The notes beneath the pieces were generated by a model, which did not search any database, was not told where the DNA came from, and saw only the letters and a list, made by a program, of their open reading frames with translations. A DNA stretch of 64,000 nucleotides from Salarias fasciatus (taxonomy: Eukaryota > Chordata > Actinopteri > Blenniiformes > Blenniidae), in assembly GCF_902148845.1 (NCBI RefSeq), contig NC_043755.1:11239290-11303289 (forward strand), in the 5' to 3' direction. Shown here piece by piece: positions 11,068 through 22,800 of this stretch. The position numbers and the translations under genes are program-made. Every line of letters starts with the position of its first letter. Positions within the stretch are counted from its first letter, which is position 1.

Positions 11068-11388
11068 GCTACACTGGAAATAATGTGGAAAATCCACAAA
11101 GGGTCTCTGTTCACATGCAAAAAGAAACAACATGCTGGCAGTCAATAAAAATTGGAAATTTGCATATGTGCTCAAAATGGTCTTATGGTTTTGTTTTACG
11201 ATTTTCAACAGATGTTTGGAAAAGAAGACAGGATTACATTAAACCCCATAAAGGCATTTCAAAGTTTAATTTATTTTTTCCAAAATGAACAACTGAATGT
11301 GTACATACACAATTTATGATCTTGTAATTATTTGCACAGAAACGTAATGCTGAAGCTTGATATGCATTCACAATATTAAAAGGATCTT

Positions 11389-12300
11389 TTACTCATCGCC
11401 AGAGGTTGTGCATGGTCTTTGTTGATCTGGAACTACTTGTCCGGCTCTTTTGAGAACGAACCCTCTACTAGTGCAACGAAAGGCAGAGGAGGAAAAGTAA
11501 GAAATGATCGGATCGATACATGTGTTTAAAGTGCAGAGCAGTAAGGCGTAATCCCTCCAGCTTGGGCTCTCACCCTGTGCGTAACCCCATAAATGGGACA
11601 AGCTAAATGGCAAAACGCAAATGAGGAAGACGGCGAGGGTCCCCAGCGCCATGCCTATGGCCCTCTGCTTCTTCTGACTGGATATCCTGGGGCGGCTGCA
11701 CAGAACCACGATGCAGTGTGTGTAACAGTAAAAGCAAATTACTAAAGGGATAAGGGAAAGCAGAAAGAAGGCCTCGAAACGCACTGGTAGAAGGACCCTC
11801 AGCTGCTCTTCTGTGAAGTCCTTGTAGCACACGTGAGAGTTATTCCTGGATGGGTGGTGCTGGGTGATGAATACAATGCTGCAGTGAGCTGCAGAGGTCA
11901 GCCAGATCACAATACCGACCACGACCGTGGACATGGGTTTCTGCAGCCTGTGGTAGGAGACTGGGTGCACGACTGCAACGTAGCGGACCACGCTGACTGC
12001 TGTTAGGAGCAGCGTGCTGGTATGGATCGAAGAGAAAAAAATGAAGGCGGTGATGGAGCACATGATGTTCGGCAGGGTCCACTCCATGCCAGAAGCAGCT
12101 TCATGCATTTTGAGAGGGAGGATGATCAAGAAGAGCAGGTCAGAGACGGCCAGGTTGAGCAGCAGGATGTCTGTCGGATGTGGTTTGGAGTGGATCTTTG
12201 AACTGAAGGCGAAGAGAGCCAGGAGATTGGCAGGGAAGCCGATCAGGAAGGAAACGATGCTGACCGCCAGAATGATCTCGTTCTTTACGACAGACTCCAT
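11389..12300 (-). CDS. FFAR2/FFAR3-like G-protein-coupled receptor, unit B copy
   Basis: A single-exon 303-aa class A GPCR. Seven membrane spans are visible: TM1 has GFPANLLALFAF, TM2 LNLAVSDLLFLIILPLK, TM3 begins at the conserved Cys (MCSIT) and ends in VVRYVAVVHP, where the usual DRY/ERY acid is Val, and TM7 has LNTCIDPIISYF. The residues used for carboxylate binding in mammalian FFAR2/3 have apparent equivalents: Arg in LLPVRFE (TM5), His in SLSHLWGY (TM6), Arg in SWRDY (TM7) and His in AHCSIV (TM4). The known role of the family is sensing short-chain fatty acids at the plasma membrane through Gi/Gq. The start Met is the same as in the paralog at 24,152-25,063. About 90% of residues are shared with that paralog by eye, and both frames are intact. 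It lies convergent to the lim2 exons. Confidence 0.9.
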   Translation of the reverse strand: MESVVKNEIILAVSIVSFLIGFPANLLALFAFSSKIHSKPHPTDILLLNLAVSDLLFLIILPLKMHEAASGMEWTLPNIMCSITAFIFFSSIHTSTLLLTAVSVVRYVAVVHPVSYHRLQKPMSTVVVGIVIWLTSAAHCSIVFITQHHPSRNNSHVCYKDFTEEQLRVLLPVRFEAFFLLSLIPLVICFYCYTHCIVVLCSRPRISSQKKQRAIGMALGTLAVFLICVLPFSLSHLWGYAQGESPSWRDYALLLCTLNTCIDPIISYFSSSAFRCTSRGFVLKRAGQVVPDQQRPCTTSGDE

Positions 12301-12530
12301 ACCCGACCTGGATTGAAAAAAAAAACCTGCAAAGATGAATCAAATGTGTGTTTGAACCAAAGGTTACGCAAACGCACAAAGGGAGAACATGCAAACTTAA
12401 CACTGTCAGGCCCAGACTCAACCCAACAATGTGTTTATGAGGCAGGAGTGCTAACCAATGAACCATTCAGATGTTCATATGATAAAGAAACAATCATGTG
12501 ATCTAAAAGTCCCTGTCAAACCATTAAAAA

Positions 12531-12540
<10 letters not shown>

Positions 12541-12625
<85 letters not shown>
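12541..12625. repeat. (AT)n microsatellite
   Basis: About 85 bp of pure AT dinucleotide preceded by a poly(A) run. It lies upstream of the unit B FFAR-like gene. The flanks 12,301-12,540 and 12,626-13,030 are unit sequence shared with unit C and hold no gene that I can see. Confidence 0.97.
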
Positions 12626-12628
<3 letters not shown>

Positions 12629-13029
12629 ATCACTCCTCATCTGATTTATGTTGGTTTGTTATCACAAATACGCAAAACTTTCACAATGATACATTTTAAA
12701 GAATCATTGAATAATTGTAACACCTCACCTATGTTAGTCGCAGTCACATTTCATACTCAGATCAGATAAAGGTTTACCACAGTTCAATCTTAAAATACAA
12801 AAATATTAGCTTACCAAGCAGTACAAGTTAATCGAATCTTCAGGCTTGAACACAACTAATCCTCCTTCCTGTTCCTCACACAAAGGACTGCAGGTTTGTA
12901 AAGTGTAAGGCTGATATAAAATATTATGTCCCAGAAGCAATCATAACTCTGCATTTGATCACAGTGACGCCTCCCCTGAAAGCTCACAGAAGACGTAGTC
13001 ATCATTACAGCTGAAATACTTATCAGCAG

Positions 13030-13185
13030 TCAATTTGAAGACCCATCTTTGGGCGCCCCCCTGCGCTCTCACGGCCGTGTGCGTGTCCACTCCGCGAATC
13101 GAAATACGAGCCCCCCCCCGGCTCTTCATATTATCGGATAAAACGAGTCTCCCGGGCTACATTTCAACCCCACGCCGGCCCTGGT
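13030..13185. mobile_element. Right-end fragment of the CAGGGCCGGC hAT MITE
   Basis: The stretch ends in GCCGGCCCTGG, the right terminus of the family seen whole at 9,089 and 26,999. Its left end is missing and the unit sequence that should precede it (compare 26,520-26,998) is also gone, so a deletion appears to have removed both. Confidence 0.6.
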
Positions 13186-13313
13186 CATATCTCTTTATTT
13201 TGTGGTTATAGTCATAGTCACGTGAAAAGCTCATGTCAAATGCTTTAATTGGACGAGTTTGATTTTTGTTTCAGTACCTTTGTGTGAGCCTGCATTTCCC
13301 CTTCGGCAGGCTT

Positions 13314-13560
13314 TTACTTTGTTCTGTCGCTCATCGCCTGCATTTGCATTTGTTGCAGGAAATAGTTTTCATAGACAGATGAAAGTCTGTCCTCCTCAGA
13401 GTTTCTCTCAGGTTCTTGCATCCTTGATTGTGTGGCTTCATTGTGAAATCTATGACCAGGCAAAAGAGAAACTTCAGCAGTCAATGAAACACCTCATCTC
13501 AAGGAAATAATTACATACAGAATATTTGGTCTGGATTTGAATGTCTTATTAGAGGAGTGA

Positions 13561-13608
<48 letters not shown>

Positions 13609-14205
13609 CATTATTATTATAATTTTTTTTTCTTTACTTTACATCTATCATGGTAACTTCAGAGTCAGATTTTGAAGCTATAAATGGTGTTCTTTGTGTA
13701 AATCTTACCAGGAAAACAAAAATGCGACTCATTAAATGTATTTCCTTTAGTACTATTAATATATTCATGCTGTGATTAAGAATTAATTAGATTTTTTCAC
13801 CTTTGAGGATCTTGGTATCTCACTCCATCTCGGTATACACTCACAGGAGCTGTGCTTCTAATAAAAAAATAATAATAATTTAAATATCGTTTTAAATTTT
13901 TCAAGGAAAAAAAAAACATCTTGAAATAAACACGTCAATTGCAATTAGGAACAAAACTTTGGCCAACTTACCTTTTTCTTGGATATTTTCTGTAAATGAA
14001 CATTGCAAATCCTAATGGCAAAACAATTCCGATAAGCATCAACCAAATTAGTGATGGCCATGATGCTGCAGCAACACAAAGAGAAAACATCCTTACAATA
14101 TTAAAATACACGCATTAGAAAAAGTGAACCAACAAAAGCTTAGCTAAAAAGGAATTGATGACTTTTCAATGGAGATCTGTTTGGTGTCGTTACCAAATGG
14201 ATTCC
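13314..14205 (-). pseudogene. Siglec-like receptor, membrane span and tail exons, unit B relic
   Basis: Four exons of the unit C Siglec gene (27,558-28,424) have counterparts. They are the last exon at 13,314-13,414 (tail ending [12 protein letters not shown] and stop, open, with several amino-acid changes), a middle tail exon around 13,667-13,715, a 57-bp exon at 13,801-13,857, and the membrane-span exon at 13,972-14,065 ([20 protein letters not shown]). A deletion has removed the splice donor of the middle tail exon. A second deletion joins the start of the next Ig exon (about 14,160-14,205) to downstream intron sequence, and no other Ig exon remains because a DIRS-like fossil follows. It cannot encode a receptor. 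Confidence 0.85.
13563..13622. repeat. (ATT)n microsatellite
   Basis: About 20 ATT units, one interrupted by C. It sits in the Siglec-B intron; the unit C paralog has only a few units here. Confidence 0.95.
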
Positions 14206-14404
14206 ATAACATGCAAGAAACTATGCTTCTGTTGCATGAAAACAAAACTAAGAATAATGAGTATCACATTCAAAATCATCTCAGGCAGGGTGACTTATTG
14301 GATGGAAATTCTAATTCCAAAATATTTGATCATAGTTTACTCTCTGGGAAGCACTCTGGTAGAGGAAAGGACTTAAGTGATTTTTATCTAAAAATTCTGA
14401 CTCT

Positions 14405-14650
14405 AAGGGCCAATCCCAATTCTACCCCTTTCCCCTACCCCTCTGGCCTCGTAACCAGACCCGCCCACTCCTCATCCACATTTGGATTTGGATTTGGGCT
14501 TCCAAACGCGGATGAGGAGTGGGCGGGGCTGGTTTACAAGGCAACTACCCCTCAGCTCTTGGCCCTACCCCTATCATTCTCCTACCCCTTTTAGAATAGG
14601 ACTGAGGGCTGGGGCTATCTTTGCAGCACTATGAATTGGGATACCCCTTT
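14405..14650. mobile_element. Palindromic MITE with AATCCCAATTC-type inverted ends
   Basis: The left end GGGCCAATCCCAATTCTA mirrors the right end GAATTGGGATACCCC. A second inverted pair lies inside: CCCGCCCACTCCTCATCC near 14,460 against GGATGAGGAGTGGGCGGG near 14,507, so the whole element can fold into a long hairpin. It interrupts sequence continuous with unit C at about 29,255. No coding capacity. Confidence 0.75.
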
Positions 14651-16227
14651 CGAAATAATTTGCAGCAGTGGTTTCCCCCTCCTCTGTGCCTGAGCCAGAT
14701 TTTACAAGTTTCAAGTCCTATAACAACACAAAATTATGGATATTAGAAATGATAGAAATTACTTTAGAAATTACTTTTGTTTCTTATTATTTACCTTATA
14801 TTTCTTTTTTAGGTTCTCCCACTTTTTTGAAGCTTGCTGGGCTGTAACTTCCCCTTCCAAGCCATTTTCTTTTATGAATTTCCTAAATTAATACATATAT
14901 ATTTATATAAACACGTTTTATTCCTGACATATTGTAGTTTAGACGAAAAATATAACTTTAATTCATAAGTGCTTAGACCCCCTACAGGCTTCGCTATGGG
15001 GACCTCACCCTCTCGACCAATCACTGAGACAAAAAGGAAGCTTGACGCACCAATCCCCCACGCGAGATGGCGCATCGCCACGCCCCACGCCGAGGGTATA
15101 TAACCTCAGGGGGCCTTCTGCAAATCCTTCTTCTTCCTCAGTACTTCATGAGACTAGAAGCTTTCTCCGGATCAAGATCACGGATCAATAGATGGATTCA
15201 CCGGCCCGCGACCAGTTGGGCCTTTCACCTGCCGCTCTTGCGGCACTCTGCTCTGTGAGGGAGATCATCACGAGCGCTGCTTCCTCTGTCTTGGCCGGCA
15301 GCATCACCGCCAGCGGTCCTCCTGCCCGGCCTGCCTCACGCTGCCGCCAGAAGAGCTTCACCGGCGAACCGCCTTCGTAGGAGACACCTCCCGCCCACGA
15401 GGACAACGCCGAAGACGCCGTGAACGTCACCGCCCCTGCCGCCTACGAGTGGGGCGATGCCGTCGGCAGCAGCAGCAGCAGCAGCAGCGTTTCGGTGACG
15501 CTGACTTCCCGCCTCGACGACTCCGCCTCCATCATTTCCCGACGCCGTGAGCCACCCCCCGCGAGCCGGTCGAGCACCTCGTGGGGCTCCTCACCTCCGC
15601 CACCAAGCGCATCAGCCTCGCGCTGCCGCCACAGCCTCCGGAGCCGGTTCAACACGATTTTGCACTCGGGCTAGCAACCCAGTCACGGACTCTGTCCCGG
15701 ACTGCCGTGTTATGTCCCGCCGTGCCTTCATTCCAGGACAGCGTGCGGAAGGATTAACACACGCCGCTCACCGCCAAAGGCGCAGTGAAAGGCTACCGCG
15801 AATATTCCTGCGTGGACGGCTGGTCACCGGTTCCCGGAGTGCCTGCAATAGAGGACTCCGTGAGACTGTGCCTTCTCCCCAAGTCCTCCGCCTGGCTTGG
15901 CGGAAAGGCCATGCTGCTGTCTGAGAGAGACAGGTGCATGGCGACCTTCCTGGATCGTGGTTACGCCAGCTGCAATCAGATATTCGCCCTGGCTAACAAC
16001 ATGACCATCCTGCTGGGCTCTGTGGATAAGATCTGCCACGAGAGGTCCCAGCTCACCCCAGATGACATCGAGGAAATCCAGAACTTGGCCAAGGTCCTCA
16101 TGCAGATGTGCAGAGCCATCGCCATCAACGGAGGCCGCATCATAGCAAACGCACAGCTCACCATGAGGCACCTGTGGCTTGGCCTGTCCTCACTCTCTGA
16201 TCGTGACCAGCGGGGAGTCCTGGTTGC

Positions 16228-17140
16228 CTCGTAAACCAGACCCGCCCACTCCTCAGCCGTTTGGATTTTGGAAATGACCTCAGTCGGAGCCCATAGAAGG
16301 GGATTTCACGCAGTCCTGAAACGGCCGAGCCAATCAGCATTGCCGTTTTTTGTTTTCAAATTTTTTTGGCGAATTCCGGTGGCTAAACCGGAAGTGACGC
16401 TATCGCTGTGCGTAGCGGAGATGACAGACTTTAACTTTAACCATCGTCTGAAAGCTGCAATCAGTAAAGTTATCGCCAAAATACCAAGAATTGCAACAAT
16501 CAAGCAAGAGAGTCTGGTGAGTTTCTAACAGGAAAAAGCATTTTCGTGTGTCTTTGCGTGTAAGGAAGCTGGAGCTAATGAGCTCATGCTAATCCTTAGA
16601 GAAGCAAATGCATTTTGATGACGTATTTGTTTTGAAGCGCTGATTGGCTGAAGTGTGCTGTCAGTCAAAGGAGTAACCGACACCCCCTGCATGAAGTTTC
16701 AATGGGCTCCTATCCAGACTAAGCTTAACGCAATACTTCAACATTTTGGCAAATTGGCCCATTTAGCGCAATTCCTTAGTCATTTCGAACAGCATAGCTA
16801 CTTACTTTTTTTGTGAGGGCGAGCTGTTGTTTATTCAGAGGCGAGTCGGGGAAGGTTTTTGGGACAGACACAATGGAAGTGGATGGTATTTTTGTTCTCC
16901 CTCGTCAAACTCATCAAATACAAAATCCAACAACCCCAAAACAATTTGGTGAACACGTTATAATCCGCACATTCACTACACTGTGAAACACCAACAAATA
17001 ATATTGTAGCGTTACGACACTGAAGCAAATACTGGGAACTACTTTTTCTTTTAAAATCACTACGCCCAGACGCCATATTAGTAAGTACTTCCGTCTTAGC
17101 AATCTTCGCATAAACAACTCAATCTCGTAATTTTGCATTA
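16228..17140. mobile_element. DNA-transposon-like fragment inside the DIRS fossil
   Basis: At 16,228 the DIRS gag-like sequence changes to AT-richer sequence, and DIRS-like GC-rich sequence resumes at about 17,150. The left part (CCAGACCCGCCCACTCCTCA) repeats the inner arm of the MITE at 14,450. It contains the helicase-like first exon described separately. Terminal repeats are not clear to me, so ends are approximate and the superfamily is open. Confidence 0.45.
16421..16516 (+). pseudogene. Putative first exon of a transposon-borne RecQ-like helicase
   Basis: An ATG opens 32 codons (motifs FNFNHRLKAAISKVIAKIP and IKQESL) ending at a good GTGAGT donor. The composition, and the Gln-containing motif followed by a splice site, resemble the N-terminus of RecQ-family helicases carried by some fish DNA transposons. 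No downstream helicase exon (Walker A) is present in the window, so at most it is a remnant. The assignment is from memory and weak. Confidence 0.3.
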
Positions 17141-18020
17141 ATATTTTACAGCGGCTTGTAGCAGCACACTCACACCTGCAGCCTCGCCGTGAGCCGCCGC
17201 CGCAGAAACGGCGTCCCGCGGACCAGTGGCGCCCAGCTCCCTGGAACTCCCCGGTGTCTGGCCAGACTTGACCGTCTTCCCGCCGACCCTCCCGGGACGA
17301 CGACCAGCTGAAACGGGCCCAAGCTTCCGAGTCCCAGAGCGCCCCGTCCGCTCGTCCAACTTCAGCTGTGAAATCTGTAAATAAAAGCCGTCGGGCACGT
17401 TACGACTATTTCAGTGCAGCTGTCTCTTCTTTCCCCCATTGTTTACATGATCGAAAAGTGTTAAACTCGGCAGAGTCTCTCCACCTCTCGTCTCCCGTTC
17501 GGGATAAAGTGGCTGAGATCAGTGAGTTGAATGCACACTCACGCGCTGGCCGCACGGCGGCCACGCATACTGGATGCAGCAGCGCGTCTAGACCGCTGGC
17601 TTCCCCGTCGTGCGCGTCTCGGAAACGGAGCGCTACTGAAGTCATTCCAGCACCCCGTAAACGCTCCAGGCTGCATTATCCGTCAGCTTCGGCTCAGGTG
17701 AGCATAGCGAAGCGTCTCAGCAGCGGAGCTTCGCCAACCCGGGTCTCCGCTGTCGGGCGCAACGCTCTCGGCATTGTTAATCACACTCCCAGCGGCGTTT
17801 CCCCTCTGTCGGGGCAATAGAGTCGTTCCACTCCGGGCTATCGCCGCGAGGCGTCCTGTTATTCAGCGTTCCGATCGGCTTCAGGACCACGGCCAGTGAC
17901 CCGGAAGACTCCGGAGTCACGCAGCCTCTGCTGGAGTGTCTCAGCCGCGGTTTCAGGACCACGGCCAGCGACCTGGGAAACGCAGCGCTCTCACGGCCTC
18001 TGCCCGGGTTGTCTCCAACA

Positions 18021-19081
18021 TAGGGCTGTCACGATATCAAATTTTCTCTTCACGATTATCATGGGCAAAAAATATCACGATAACGATATTATCACGATAT
18101 CAACAAAAATTTAACTAATAATGGTACAAACATTCAGATTCATGTTTAATTTTATTTTTGTTTGTTTTCTCTCTTTTCCCAGATGAATTACATTCAGAAT
18201 ACCTGTCAAATGAGGCGTTGAAACAATATGAGAACAGTAACTGTACAGCTGGATACCAGAAGTGTAGTTACACTCAACTAATTAAAATCTGATGAACTGA
18301 TTAACAGAGGATCCACAGCAGAGGCGTAATTTATGTCGGGTTGGTGGGTTCTGAAAACCCACGGCCCTGTTGGGGTGAAATCCTGTACCACCACCACACT
18401 GCTGAGGATTTTTGTTTGTTTAAATCCGAGGTGGAATGAGCACAGCAGCTGCTTCTCTCCAGCCAGAGGCGCCGCTACTGGCTAGGGCCCCGAGCTGAAG
18501 GGGGCCCCGAGGGACGGCTGACATCAGTCAATTTCAATGACACATTTAAGGCGCTACACTAGACGCTGCAATGACAACGTTTTGAAAATCCCTGGCATGG
18601 GGCCCTTTTCCGAGTACTCACCGGTTAGTTGCTAGAAGGAGGCCGGCGGAGAAGACGGCGGATATCAGCGACACAACTTGAAACCGCCCGGACACATTAC
18701 AGTGACACGTCTGGAACCTACCTAATGGGGCCCCACTGCTACCCGGCTTGCATCAACTTGCAGTCAGTGTTGCTAAACACACTTTTTTCGGGTTAGGATA
18801 GAGCGTGAAGCTCGCTAACTGGGAGCCATGCTCGCTAGGAGTGGTGCTGCTACCGCTGCTCTGCTGTGTTTATGTGAGGGGAGGGCGAGAGGGGGCTGCA
18901 GGAGGGAGACGAAGCAGGGCGGAAGAACAGGAGCGGATTTTGAAAATACACTTCAGCACGTTTCGAGAGGCACTAGATTCTCTATGCGATATTATCATGT
19001 CCGCATTTTGAACATGATATTGAAATTTCATTTTTTTAATACCACGATTATTGTCAATACCGGTTTACCGCGACAGCCCTA
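18021..19081. mobile_element. hAT element with TAGGGCTGTC ends, nested in the DIRS fossil
   Basis: The left end TAGGGCTGTCACGA and the right end CGCGACAGCCCTA are inverted repeats. The perfect 8-bp duplication CTCCAACA flanks it (18,013-18,020 and 19,082-19,089). No transposase ORF is evident; the middle is a composite that includes a GGGCCCC-rich stretch. Confidence 0.88.
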
Positions 19082-19739
19082 CTCCAACAAAGAGTCGGCC
19101 CACAGCCCCGGAGCGGCCGCCCGCGCTCGAGCACGGGACGCCCCCTCCACGGCCCTTTTGTAGGGGGCCCCCCGTCTCCCGAGGCCGGGAGGACGGGTGG
19201 GCCGTCCCCCCAGGCCATAGTGCAACCACTCACGCTCCGTTTTCACACATGGCGTGTTATGTTGGGTCCACTTTCTCCCTGGCTGTCCAGGACGCTGAGA
19301 AATGGTTATGCCCTGCAGTTCGCCTGTCGCCTGTCAACGGCTTCCTTCGTACGCGGCTCGCATGCCCTGCGGGGGCGGCCGCTCTCGAAGTGGAAATAGC
19401 CTCACTCCTCCACCGGGGTGCGGTCACGGAGCTGAGCGGAGGAGGCGCACTCAGGCTTCTATTCCCCCTACTTCTTGGTTCCCAAGAAGTCCGGGGGAGT
19501 GAGACCCATTTTGAACCTGTGGGTCCTCAATACTCACATAGCCACCAGGAGGTTCCGCATGCTGACTGTCACCTCCTGGAGTGCATCTGGCCCGGGGACT
19601 GGATGGCGTCGGTCGACCTGACGGACGGCTACTTCCACATCCCCATTCTGAGGAGGCACAGGCCCTTCCTCAGGTTCGCCGTGGGAGACAGGTGTTTTCA
19701 ATACACCCGGCTCCCTTTCGGCTATTTTCTCGCTCCTCG

Positions 19740-20506
19740 TGTAGCAGAATGGTATGTGAGATCAATTTGGATGACATTGTAGTCGTTCTCCTTAGCCTTC
19801 ACAGTAACACAGAAGGACACACCGGTTCACTGCTTGACAAAAGGAGGACAAAGGTTCCAAGTTGACAATTATTTATTTTCTTATTAGCTGGGTTAGTTTA
19901 AATTATCATTTTAAAAAACTTAATTTCCAGCAGCGAGCGCTTCATTTCAGTCCAGAGTCCTGTGAGCAGTCGGTTTGGCCCACAACAACATGCCGCCGCA
20001 TAGAGGGCACGACACAGGACAAACATTTTGACATGACAGCAGCTCCAGGACGGACAAAGACATCTGTGGTGTGCCTGCGCTGGAAACGGGGCCTTAACAG
20101 GGCAGAACCTAATAAAAAAGGACTTGTTACAGCCTGCACACCTGTTGATTAACGTAAAGTTACCACAGCAACATACCGCTTCCTACATCCGTTAGCGGGG
20201 CAAATGCTCAGACCAGCACCGGACCATCGGGACCCATGCGCCCGACCTACAGCTGCTGCGGCATGCGCTTGACGCACTCCCCCGGAGCTATCGCGATACT
20301 GCAAGGCATAACTTTCATCAGGACCAATACGATATATATCATAGAAGGGGAATTAGCCTTTACCTGCTCTCACGGAACACCGCTACCAGCCAGCGCCAAC
20401 CCGGAAGTGCAAGAACCAGAGGACGACACAGACGTACGAGGGGTTTTTATAGCGCCCCCAGCCAATAGGTGGAAAACAACACTATACACACACTCATCCT
20501 GCCACA
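19740..20506 (-). mobile_element. Solo-LTR-like fossil nested in the DIRS fossil
   Basis: The insertion starts TGTAGCAG, ends GCCACA, and is flanked by the 4-bp word CTCG on both sides (19,736-19,739 and 20,507-20,510). On the minus strand it has ATTGGCTGG (CCAAT-like) and CTATAAAAACCCC (TATA box) near its right end, and TTTATT (reverse AATAAA) near its left end, as an LTR read leftward would. No internal retroviral region is attached. The LTR call is an inference. Confidence 0.5.
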
Positions 20507-22048
20507 CTCGCACATTCACCAAGTGTGTCGAAGCAGCGCTGGAGCCCCTCCGTTGTCACGGTTTGAGGATCCTCACCTACATCAACGACTGGCTCATACT
20601 GGGGTCTTCCCAGCAGGAGGCTGTGCTGCACACGACTCAGGTCCTGCACCACATTGAGCTCCTGGGGTTCACGGTGAACCGACACAAGAGCGCGCTCACC
20701 CCGGCTGAGCGGACGGCTTACCTGGGGTTGGAGCTGGACTCGCTCTCCATGACGGCCCGTCTCTCCGAGGAGAGACGAACCTCCCTGCTCTCAGCCCTGA
20801 GGTCTGTGATGACCACACCCCTGGTCAGGGTCCGATTGTTCAGAACCGTCCTGGGCTTGATGGCTGCTGCCCACCCGGTGGTTAGGTTGGGCCTCCTGCA
20901 CATGCGCAGGCTGCAACGGTGGTTCGCACGCCGCCGCTACGTGGGGGCGCGGGACGGTCGCAGAAGGCTCTCGATCCCGCCCCACACACGCCAGGATCTC
21001 ATCTATTGGATGGATCTGGCTCTCCTGATGCAAGGAGTTCCCCTGGGCTGCGTGTCGCATCGCGTCGAGGTGTTCACGGATGCGTCTCTCGGAGGATGGG
21101 GAGGCACCCTAGACCACCACACAGTGGGCAGTGCTTGGGATTCTACTCCCATTCACATCAATGTGCTGGAAATGACTGCAGTGCAGAAGGTTCTGCTCCA
21201 TTTCCAAGCCAGGCTGAAGGACAGCCACGTACTTGTCAGGTTGGACAACACCACGGTGGTTGCGTACCTGAACAGGCAGGGGGGGACTCGGTCTCCCCTT
21301 CTTCACCGAAAAGCGGCGGAGATCCTCCTGTGGGCGGACTGGCACCTCACGTCTCTCAGAGTGCAACACGTGCCCGGGGTTCTCAACGTCGGTGCGGACA
21401 GGATGTCCCGGGGAGGCCCACTCTAAGACGAGTGGGGCCTGTCCCCATGGGTCGCAGCCCAGCTTTGGCACCGGTTCGGATGCCCAGTGGCAGACCTTTT
21501 CGCCAGTGCAGAGTACGCACAGTGCCCACTCTGGTTCTCGCTCAGGTCGTCAGACGGACCCCCTCTGGGGGTAGACGCCTTCGCACACAGGACCTGGCCT
21601 GTGCAGGGTGAGAGTGCACAGTCTCCACATGATCGTAGTGGCTCCGGACACCCGGAGTGCGCGGTGGTTTCCGGACCTAGTTCAGTTGGCGGTCGGGGAC
21701 CCATGGCCGATTCGCGATGGGCCCGACGCTTCTGCAAGCAGGGGGCGCCCTTCGTTCCCGCCCCTTCCTAGACGGGAGGCTCCTGGTTTGGAGGCTGAGC
21801 GGGTGAGGCCAGTGGAACTAGACCTCCCCCCAGCGGTGGTGTCCACCATCCAGGGCGCCAGGGCCCCCTCCACTGTCAAGGCCTACAGGTACTCAGACCA
21901 GTGTCAGGGTCAGCTACTAACGTGACGGAAAAGTTGGTTGACATCAGGGATGTTTTGAAATATATTGGCCAAATACTTGGACTATGCAATGTAGTTTGAC
22001 TAAACAGGATTTAATTTTCACTCTTCTCATTGAGCTCACACAAAATGA

Positions 22049-22316
22049 TTATTTCTTTCCCATCAGATCTGTGGAGAACTTCAGTAACTCCTCAGTCTAC
22101 CCTGGAGCTCCTTGGCCTTCTCTGCGTTTTCTCCTTTCTCCACTCCTGCCACCCGGAGTCCGTTCAGCACCGACTGCAGGGCGTCTGCATTCTTCACCGA
22201 GTCCATCTGGTCTCTGTCTACCCGAATCTCCTCCACCCAGTCCAGGTAGGCCTGCAACAAACCGAGGTCATCCATAAAGTTTGCAATGATCCTTAGATCC
22301 GGTGGGCATTGTTCCA
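22049..22316 (-). pseudogene. NLR last-exon fragment, unit B copy
   Basis: The minus-strand translation matches the NLR C-terminal tail (VDRDQMDSVKNADALQSVLN, GENAEKAKELQ), with a break before the normal stop. Block gamma is truncated on the left (it starts at 21,889 against the DIRS fossil). On the right it ends at GTTCCA (22,316) exactly where the unit A copy ends, before the lim2 intron begins. It is the second copy of the duplication junction. Confidence 0.87.
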
Positions 22317-22800
22317 AAGTAAAGCATTGGCTTTACTTTGACTACTTACTTCCCTCAGTACATAAATAGTGTGTCACATAAACCATGTAGCTCTGGTAAC
22401 CCCACTTCCTCAACCTATTCAAGCGTGATATCAGCAAAGCTATTAATGTTTTACCACAATGAACACTGTCATTTCTAAAGAAACATCATTTGTCTTTCAG
22501 TAATGATGCAGAACACAGTTCAGTTACACAACATATAGGAATGATGTTCTTTCAGTTGTGTGGGTTTTTTTTTTTTTTTTTTTTTTTTTACAAGTCTTTC
22601 ACCTCTGGAATACAGTATTTATTTGAAATGATACATTTTTCCACCCTTGGAATCATAGTGCAGTGTAATAAACAAGATATTAGACGAGCTATTTAGTGTC
22701 ATTGAATCCTTAACTGGCTTTAACTCCGTCTATATGTGTTTGTAATCATCTATCGAGCTACTTCCTGCACATACATTGATAGTACTCTGTCCGTCCTCAG

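Larger units (their letters stand above)
14970..21889 (+). mobile_element. DIRS-like tyrosine-recombinase retroelement fossil with nested insertions
   Basis: A GC-rich element. From the left it shows a terminal region with a TATA-like TATATAACC at about 15,098, a gag-like region (about 15,190-16,228, and further gag/linker sequence at 17,150-18,010), a reverse-transcriptase/RNase H block (about 19,240-19,739 and 20,507-21,426) and the beginning of a recombinase region (about 21,800-21,889). DIRS assignment rests on the gag zinc-cluster-like start, the RT wording typical of the family and the RNase H followed by a recombinase-type start. The right end is missing: sequence switches to duplication block gamma at 21,889. 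It is clearly broken in many places and is interrupted by at least three other insertions. It inserted within unit B after that unit formed. Confidence 0.75.
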
